The notes under the pieces are model-generated. The model saw only the letters and a program-made list of their open reading frames with translations. It did not search any database and was not told the DNA's origin. DNA of 11,440 nt from an uncultured Gemmatimonadota bacterium (lineage in GTDB: Bacteria > Gemmatimonadota > Gemmatimonadetes > Gemmatimonadales > GWC2-71-9), in the NCBI GenBank assembly GCA_913009915.1, contig CAJVYZ010000035.1, positions 1 to 11,440 of the forward strand. Reading direction: 5' to 3'. The translations under genes were made by a program, and so were the position numbers. Shown piece by piece: positions 6,658 to 11,440 of this stretch. Within the stretch, counting starts at the first letter, position 1. Each line of letters opens with the position of its first letter.

Positions 6658-8045
6658 GTGCCAAGCCATCCATCCTGGTGATAGACGACGAGTCGGCCAT
6701 TCTCGACACCCTTCGGATCTTGCTGAAGAACGAAGGCTTCGACGTCACCACCGCCCAGGGCGGCAAGGCGGGCCTGGGCGAGATCTCGGCCGGAACCCAC
6801 GACCTCATCCTCTCGGATGTCCGCATGCCGCAGGTCACGGGTCTCGACATCGTCGAGGCGGCCCACGAACAGGATCCGATGACTCCGGTGGTGCTGATGA
6901 CGGCCCAGGCCTCGCTGCAATCGGCCATCGGCGCCGTGAACGCCGGTGCCTATTACTATCTCCAGAAGCCCTTCGCCAACGACGAATTGCTGGCGATTCT
7001 CCGGCGCGCGTGCGAGTACCGCGCGGTTCGGGTGGAAAACAAACAGCTCAAGCAGGAAATCCGCCGGCGGGACAAGGACACGATCGTCAAGCCCATCGGC
7101 AAGTCCAAGAAATTCCTGGAACTGGTGAGGCTGACCGAGCAGGTCTCGCCCACAGACTCTACCGTATTGATCCAGGGCGAGAGCGGCACGGGCAAGGAAG
7201 TCATTGCCCGCTACATTCACACCCTGTCGGACCGGGCGGAGGGGCCGTTCCTGTCGATCAACTGCGGAGCGTTACCCGAGACCCTGCTGGAGAGCGAGCT
7301 GTTCGGCCACACCAAGGGCTCGTTTACCGGAGCGGTGCGCGACAAGCAAGGGCTGTTCACCGCCGCTCGGGGCGGAACCTTCTTCCTCGACGAGGTCGGC
7401 GAGATGCCTGCCTCGCTCCAGGTCAAACTCCTCCGGGTGCTGCAGGAGCGTGAGGTCATCCCCGTCGGCGCCACCGAAGCGATCCCGGTGGACGTCCGGA
7501 TCGTGGCGGCTACCAACCGCAACCTGGAAGAGGAAGTCCGCCGGGGGAGCTTCCGGGCGGATCTGTTCTATCGGCTCAACGTCATTGCATTGGAGTTGCC
7601 GCCGCTGCGGGAGCGGCGGGACGACATTCTGATGTTCATTGAGCATTTCCTGCAGCAGTTGGCCGTCGGACACGGCGGAGAGCCGAAAGCCCTCGCTGCG
7701 GAGGCTCTAGACGCGGTCATGGTGTACGACTGGCCCGGCAACGTCCGCGAGTTGGAGAACGCCCTCGAGCACGCCGTGGTGCTGTCGCGCTCCAACGTCA
7801 TAGACATCGGCGCCCTCCCCGAGCGGATCACCCGCCGCCGCAAGGATCCACTGGTGGCGGAGCAGTCCTATCGCAATCCGACGCTCGAGGTCATCGAGCG
7901 GGCGTACATCATGTACGTGTTGCAGGCGGAGGGCGGCAACAAGACCCGCGCCGCCGAGGCACTGGGGATCGACCCCTCGACGTTGTACCGCAAGCTGAGC
8001 CGGTACGACGAGCAGCAACTCGAGCAAGAGAAGGGGAGTGCGTGA
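6654..8045 (+). CDS. NtrC-family response regulator, sigma-54-dependent transcription activator
   Basis: 463 residues from the ATG at 6654, which follows a strong GGAGGAGG site by four bases. An upstream in-frame ATG at 6633 would add seven mostly glycine residues and is less likely. The receiver domain (about 6-118) has Asp11/Asp12, phosphoacceptor Asp55, Thr83 and Lys105. The AAA+ domain (about 145-375) has Walker A GESGTGKE (165-172), Walker B FFLDE (233-237) and a probable arginine finger in RADLFYRL (301-308). The sigma-54 contact loop reads GSFTGA (212-217), a Ser variant of GAFTGA. The C-terminal Fis-like helix-turn-helix (about 429-451) contains TRAAEALGIDPSTLYRKLSR. Phosphorylation by the adjacent kinase should drive oligomerisation and ATP-dependent opening of sigma-54 promoters. 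Its targets cannot be fixed here. AtoC-, PilR- and NtrC-like roles all remain possible. Confidence 0.93.
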   Translation: MSAKPSILVIDDESAILDTLRILLKNEGFDVTTAQGGKAGLGEISAGTHDLILSDVRMPQVTGLDIVEAAHEQDPMTPVVLMTAQASLQSAIGAVNAGAYYYLQKPFANDELLAILRRACEYRAVRVENKQLKQEIRRRDKDTIVKPIGKSKKFLELVRLTEQVSPTDSTVLIQGESGTGKEVIARYIHTLSDRAEGPFLSINCGALPETLLESELFGHTKGSFTGAVRDKQGLFTAARGGTFFLDEVGEMPASLQVKLLRVLQEREVIPVGATEAIPVDVRIVAATNRNLEEEVRRGSFRADLFYRLNVIALELPPLRERRDDILMFIEHFLQQLAVGHGGEPKALAAEALDAVMVYDWPGNVRELENALEHAVVLSRSNVIDIGALPERITRRRKDPLVAEQSYRNPTLEVIERAYIMYVLQAEGGNKTRAAEALGIDPSTLYRKLSRYDEQQLEQEKGSA

Positions 8046-8776
8046 CGGGGTACGATCTTCGGGCGGGGGACATTGTCGGTGCCGAGACCCTCGAGATCAT
8101 GTCCGCCGCGCCGCGCTACAACCGTTGGCAGTACGATGTGATCGCACCGTGGCTGGGGAAGCGCGTCTTGGAGGTCGGGTCGGGTGTCGGCAACATGTCG
8201 GAGCACATCGTCGCGCCGAATCGGGAACTCGTTGTCCTCACGGACATTGACGAGTGGTATCGCCAACGGCTTCGGGAACGATTCGCCGAGTATCCCGAGG
8301 TAGTTGTGGATTCATTGACACTGCCTGATGACAAGGCGCCGGCTCGATTCAGAGACCGCCAACTCGACACCGTCGTCGCGTTGAATGTCGTCGAGCATAT
8401 CGAGGACGATGTAGGCACGCTGTGTACCATGGCCGGGCTGCTAACTCCCGGAGGGCGAGCCGTCGTTCTGGTCCCCGCCCTGCAGGCGCTTTTCGGCAGC
8501 CTCGATGAAGAGTTGGGACATTTTCGGCGCTATTCGCGAGCCTCGCTCGCCGCTGCGTTTGAGGCGGCGGGGCTCCGATTGCAACGCATGTTCTGGTACA
8601 ACCGGGTCGGTGTGTTCGGTTGGTGGCTGAACGCACGAGTCAGACGTGTCAAGAGGATTCCCCTCGACCAACTTCGAGCGTTCGACCGTCTGGTTCCCAC
8701 CCTGCGCTACGAACGTTTTTTGCCGTTGCCCTTCGGACAGTCCCTGGTAGCCGTAGGAACACCGAATGCCAGTTGA
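8042..8776 (+). CDS. Class I SAM-dependent methyltransferase
   Basis: 244 residues starting at a GTG that overlaps the regulator's stop (GTGA), with AAGGGGAG just upstream, so it is translationally coupled. The Rossmann-type domain has motif [10 protein letters not shown] (42-50) for S-adenosylmethionine binding, an acidic residue after strand 2 (TDID, 67-70), and NVVEHIED (115-122) at motif IV, followed by [13 protein letters not shown] (133-145), the typical post-motif segment. The family is Methyltransf_11/23-like. A basic C-terminal part with aromatic stretches (about 183-230) may help it sit on the membrane or bind a lipid-linked acceptor. Methyltransferases of this type often lie beside GT2 glycosyltransferases, as here, and may methylate a sugar or polyprenyl-linked intermediate. 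The substrate is inferred from neighbours only. There is no predicted signal peptide. Confidence 0.88.
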   Translation: MTGYDLRAGDIVGAETLEIMSAAPRYNRWQYDVIAPWLGKRVLEVGSGVGNMSEHIVAPNRELVVLTDIDEWYRQRLRERFAEYPEVVVDSLTLPDDKAPARFRDRQLDTVVALNVVEHIEDDVGTLCTMAGLLTPGGRAVVLVPALQALFGSLDEELGHFRRYSRASLAAAFEAAGLRLQRMFWYNRVGVFGWWLNARVRRVKRIPLDQLRAFDRLVPTLRYERFLPLPFGQSLVAVGTPNAS

Positions 8777-9479
8777 ACTTCCCCGACTCTCGGTCATCAT
8801 CCCGGTCTACAATGAGGTCAGTACGCTCGAGCGTGTCGTGAAGATCCTGCACGACGTGCCTATCCCGATGGAAATCATCGCCGTCAACGATTGCTCGTCA
8901 GACGGGAGCGCGGACCTTCTCGATCGGCTCGAGGCCGATGGTCTGATCGATGTTGCCCTCCACCATTCCGTCAATCGGGGGAAGGGCGCCGCACTTCGAA
9001 CCGGCATCGAAATGGCGACCGGTGATGTCATCGTCGTGCAGGATGCCGACCTCGAATACGATCCGCATGATTTCGGCCGGCTGCTCAGCCCCATCATCGA
9101 GGACAGGGCCGACGCGGTGTTCGGGTCACGTTTTCTCGGCGGTGGGGGCCGGGTACTCTACTACTGGCACTCTGTGGGCAACAAGTTGCTGACGACGTTG
9201 TCGAACATGCTGACGGACTTGACCCTCACCGACATGGAAACCTGCTACAAGATGGTGCGGGCTCCGCTCATGAAATCCCTGGTTCTGACCAGCAACCGCT
9301 TCGGTTTCGAACCGGAGGTCACGGCCCGTCTGGCCCAGGCCAAGGCGCGCATCTGGGAGATCCCTATTTCCTATTCGGGCCGGACGTACGAAGAAGGAAA
9401 GAAGATCGGTTGGAAGGACGGGGTAGCGGCCTTCATCCACATCATTCGGTTCAACCTCTTCCGACCGCGCCCACGCTAA
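8766..9479 (+). CDS. GT2 family glycosyltransferase, DPM1/polyprenyl-phosphate sugar synthase-like
   Basis: 237 residues. GT-A fold: it opens with [10 protein letters not shown] (8-17), has VNDCSSDGS (40-48) for nucleotide binding, [11 protein letters not shown] (70-80), and the metal-binding DAD (93-95) in [11 protein letters not shown]. Further family features are FGSRF (119-123), the DMETCYKM region (156-163) that gives dolichyl-phosphate mannose synthase-like enzymes their acceptor site, NRFGFEPE (177-184), and [17 protein letters not shown] (198-214). There is no C-terminal membrane domain, so it should act at the inner face of the cytoplasmic membrane, moving a sugar from a nucleotide donor to polyprenyl phosphate. 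The start overlaps the methyltransferase gene by 11 bases, with AGGA seven bases upstream. The next gene encodes a GT-C membrane transferase that could use the product. The sugar is not determined. Mannose and glucose are common in this family. Confidence 0.9.
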   Translation: MPVELPRLSVIIPVYNEVSTLERVVKILHDVPIPMEIIAVNDCSSDGSADLLDRLEADGLIDVALHHSVNRGKGAALRTGIEMATGDVIVVQDADLEYDPHDFGRLLSPIIEDRADAVFGSRFLGGGGRVLYYWHSVGNKLLTTLSNMLTDLTLTDMETCYKMVRAPLMKSLVLTSNRFGFEPEVTARLAQAKARIWEIPISYSGRTYEEGKKIGWKDGVAAFIHIIRFNLFRPRPR

Positions 9480-9503
9480 CCCCGTGATCCCTCCCCACCA
9501 ACG

Positions 9504-11330
9504 ATGAAGGCCTCACCCGGGCGCGTAGGGCAAGCTCTCCTGGTGGCAGCGCTCACCCTGCTAGGGTTCTTTCCGCTGGTGAACTGGCTCCCCGGTGGCC
9601 GCCAGGCCTCGTGGTATTCTGCGATCGCGCTCGACTTGGTGTACGGCAGCATGATTGCTGTGGGCGGTGGCGTCGTACTGGCGATACTGGCGCGATCGAT
9701 CCCCGTCTTGTGGCGCGAACGGCGGCTGACACCGTTGCTCGAGTGGTACGACCGGAGCCCCCTCCGGGCTACCGTGATCATCGCGCTGAGTGGCTTCGTC
9801 ATCTATGCCGCCGTGGCCTTCCTCGTCCAGGATGGGCGGGCACTCCACCTCGACGAAATCGTCCAGGCCTATCAGGGACGGATTTTTGCATCCGGCGCGC
9901 TCACCCTCGAGGCGTTTCCCTACCCGGAGTTCTTCAGCCACATGTTGCTGGTCGATTCGGGCGGGCGCGTCTATAGCCATTTCCCGCCCGGCGGTCCAGC
10001 CATGTTGGCGTTGGGGAGTCTGATCGGCGCGGAATGGGTGGTAGTGCCGCTGGCGGGAGCGCTGGCGGTCTTGGCGTTTGGGTGGGGCATGCAGCGATTC
10101 GACGAGCGGCCGGGGGTCCGGCTGGGGGCCACGCTGCTGTTCGCCTTGGCACCATTCATGGTGTTCATGTCGGCCTCACGCATGAATCATGTGACCGCTC
10201 TGCTGTGGATCGTCACGGCGGTCGCCGCCCTGGCCGTGACCGTGACCAGCGACCGGTCTCGCCCCGGTTTGGCCTTCCTGTCCGGCGTCGCCTTCGGTAC
10301 CGCCGCTACCATCCGCCCCGCCGACGCACTGGCATTCGCCCTGCCGGCGGCCCTGTGGTATTTGGGACGGACCGTTCGGTGCCCCCGGCGGTGGACCGAC
10401 ATGGCCGCTGCCGGGATCGGCATCAGCTTGCCGATGGCCGTCCTCATGTGGGTCAATGCCAATACCACGGGACATCCTCTGGTGTTTGGCTACTCCGTCC
10501 TGTGGGGGGAGACGACCGGTCTAGGTTTCCACACATCGCCCTGGGGCGTCGCCCACACGCCGGTCCGGGGGCTCGAGCAGATCAGTCTCTATTTTCTGAT
10601 GTTGCAGCGCTATCTCTTCGAGACCCCGTTCCCCGCGTTGGTTCCCACCATTCTGGCGCTGGCCTTGAGCAGAAAGTTCAAGCCGTTGGACCGATACCTG
10701 GTGGTGAGCAGTGGACTCCTGGTCGGGATCTACTTCGCCTACTTCCATAACGGGGTCTATCTCGGACCACGCTTCATGTTTCCGCTTCTCCCGCTATTGG
10801 TGATCTGGACGGCCCGGTTGCCCGCGTTGGTGAAGGAGCGCTTCGGAACAGGGTTGCCCTATCGCACGACGATCTACACCTATGCGATCGGGGCGGTTGT
10901 GGCCGTGACGGTGACCGGACCGCTCCGCGCCCGGGCACACGCGGCCAACATGACCACGCCGCGGTGGGATGCTGACGCCGCTGCCGCCGCCGCCGGAGTG
11001 TCCCATGCCCTGGTCTTGGTGCGGGAGAGTTGGGGGGCCCAGTTGCTCTCGAGGATGTGGGCTCTGGGGGTGACCAGACAGCAAGCGGAGCTGCTCTATG
11101 CCGCGAGCGATCGCTGCCGCTTGGAACACGCCATCCGTGAAGTGGAGCAGGCGGGGGAAAGCGGCTCCGATGCGTTTGCCGCCTTGCTACCGGTGGTGGA
11201 GGATTCGGCCCGGCTGGTACCGGCGCAGTTTTCCGAAGACCCCACGGCCAGGGTTCTACCAGGCGCCGTCTATTCGACCCTATGTAGGACGCGCGTCGCC
11301 GAGGAGCAAACGGGTTTCACCGTGTTGCTA
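9504..11330 (+). CDS. GT39/ArnT-like multi-pass glycosyltransferase (GT-C fold), 3' end lost in adapter
   Basis: About 608 genuine residues. There are around a dozen hydrophobic segments, starting with 11-30 and 40-66. The first extracytoplasmic loop has HLDEIVQAYQGRIFA (115-129), whose Asp117-Glu118 match the acidic pair essential in PMT/ArnT-type enzymes. YSHFPPGGPAMLALG (157-171) and YLGPRFMFPLLPLLVIW (about 419-435) are also typical of the family. These enzymes take a sugar from polyprenyl phosphate on the outer face of the membrane and attach it to lipid, glycan or protein. The preceding GT2 enzyme is the natural donor synthase. After the last helix is a soluble C-terminal part of about 120 residues, with an Ala-rich start. 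No clear ribosome-binding site precedes the ATG, which is 24 bases past the previous stop. The frame stays open into adapter sequence at about 11330 and stops at 11351, so the tail DRKSVV is not real and the true C-terminus is missing. Confidence 0.85.
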
Positions 11331-11387
11331 GATCGGAAGAGCGTCGTGTAGGGAAAGAGGGTAGAGCTCGGTGGTCGCGGTATCATT
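11330..11387. other. Illumina TruSeq-type adapter sequence (contamination)
   Basis: From A11330 the window reads AGATCGGAAGAGCGTCGTGT and continues through GGTGGTCGC to TATCATT. This is the reverse complement of the universal Illumina TruSeq adapter, about 55 of 58 bases from memory of that oligo, with mismatches near 11360, 11366 and 11379. It is not genomic. The frame that enters it gives the familiar artefact peptide DRKSVV. Confidence 0.95.
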
Positions 11388-11440
11388 AAAAAAAAAAAAA
11401 AACAACAAAAAAAGAAAAAAAAAAAAAATACAAATCAAGA
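11388..11440. other. A-rich artefact tail after adapter
   Basis: A run of As with a few C, G and T interruptions follows the adapter end directly and reaches the window end. This is what reads produce when they run past the end of the adapter on a short fragment. It is sequencing artefact, not a poly(A) feature or a genomic repeat. Confidence 0.9.

Noticed and set aside
9161..9184. Sigma-54-like -24/-12 site (TGGCAC followed by GGGCA)
   Set aside because: It is inside the GT2 coding sequence, the -12 half lacks the TT before GC, and no gene start lies downstream at the right distance.
11388..11440. Poly(A) tail suggesting a eukaryotic transcript or a rho-independent terminator
   Set aside because: It follows directly after Illumina adapter sequence, so it is a read-through artefact.

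Overview
The window looks like a metagenome-assembled contig from a high-GC Gram-negative bacterium. The features that suggest this are high third-position GC, a signal peptide of the MKRLLLVALLAAGASPLAGQ type on a small exported protein, a sigma-54 activator, and a sugar-transfer cassette. The style resembles Gemmatimonadota, or less likely Acidobacteriota. That placement is an impression, not a computed result. Both ends of the contig are suspect. The left end is an in-frame MutL/isocitrate lyase chimera. The right end runs into Illumina adapter sequence followed by an A-rich tail.

Layout. 1-1335 (+): a MutL C-terminal-domain fragment joined in frame near 502-528 to the C-terminal two thirds of isocitrate lyase. 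1336-1531: a spacer between convergent genes with 20-bp direct repeats and a perfect 19-bp inverted repeat. 1532-3253 (-): a divergent Nramp-like multi-pass transporter without the classical metal-site motifs. 3254-3629: a 376-bp gap with a strong 10-bp hairpin and a doubtful small ORF. 3630-4094 (-): an exported NTF2-like protein. 4181-4849 (+): a phospholipase/carboxylesterase-type serine hydrolase, divergent from the previous gene.

4963-11329 (+) is a tightly packed run of genes. It holds a six-TM PAS-containing histidine kinase, its sigma-54-activating response regulator (ATGA overlap), a class I SAM methyltransferase (GTGA overlap), a DPM1-like GT2 glycosyltransferase (11-bp overlap) and a GT39/ArnT-like membrane glycosyltransferase (24-bp gap, 3' end lost). 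GT2 enzymes of this type charge a polyprenyl phosphate with a sugar, and GT-C enzymes transfer that sugar outside the membrane. The last three genes therefore suggest a lipid-linked sugar pathway for decorating surface glycans or proteins. Co-translation with a PilS/PilR- or NtrB/NtrC-like pair suggests signal-dependent control. This is the most biologically interesting part of the window, but it is a new arrangement of known families rather than a clearly new system. I found no tRNA, rRNA, CRISPR array, transposase or phage gene.
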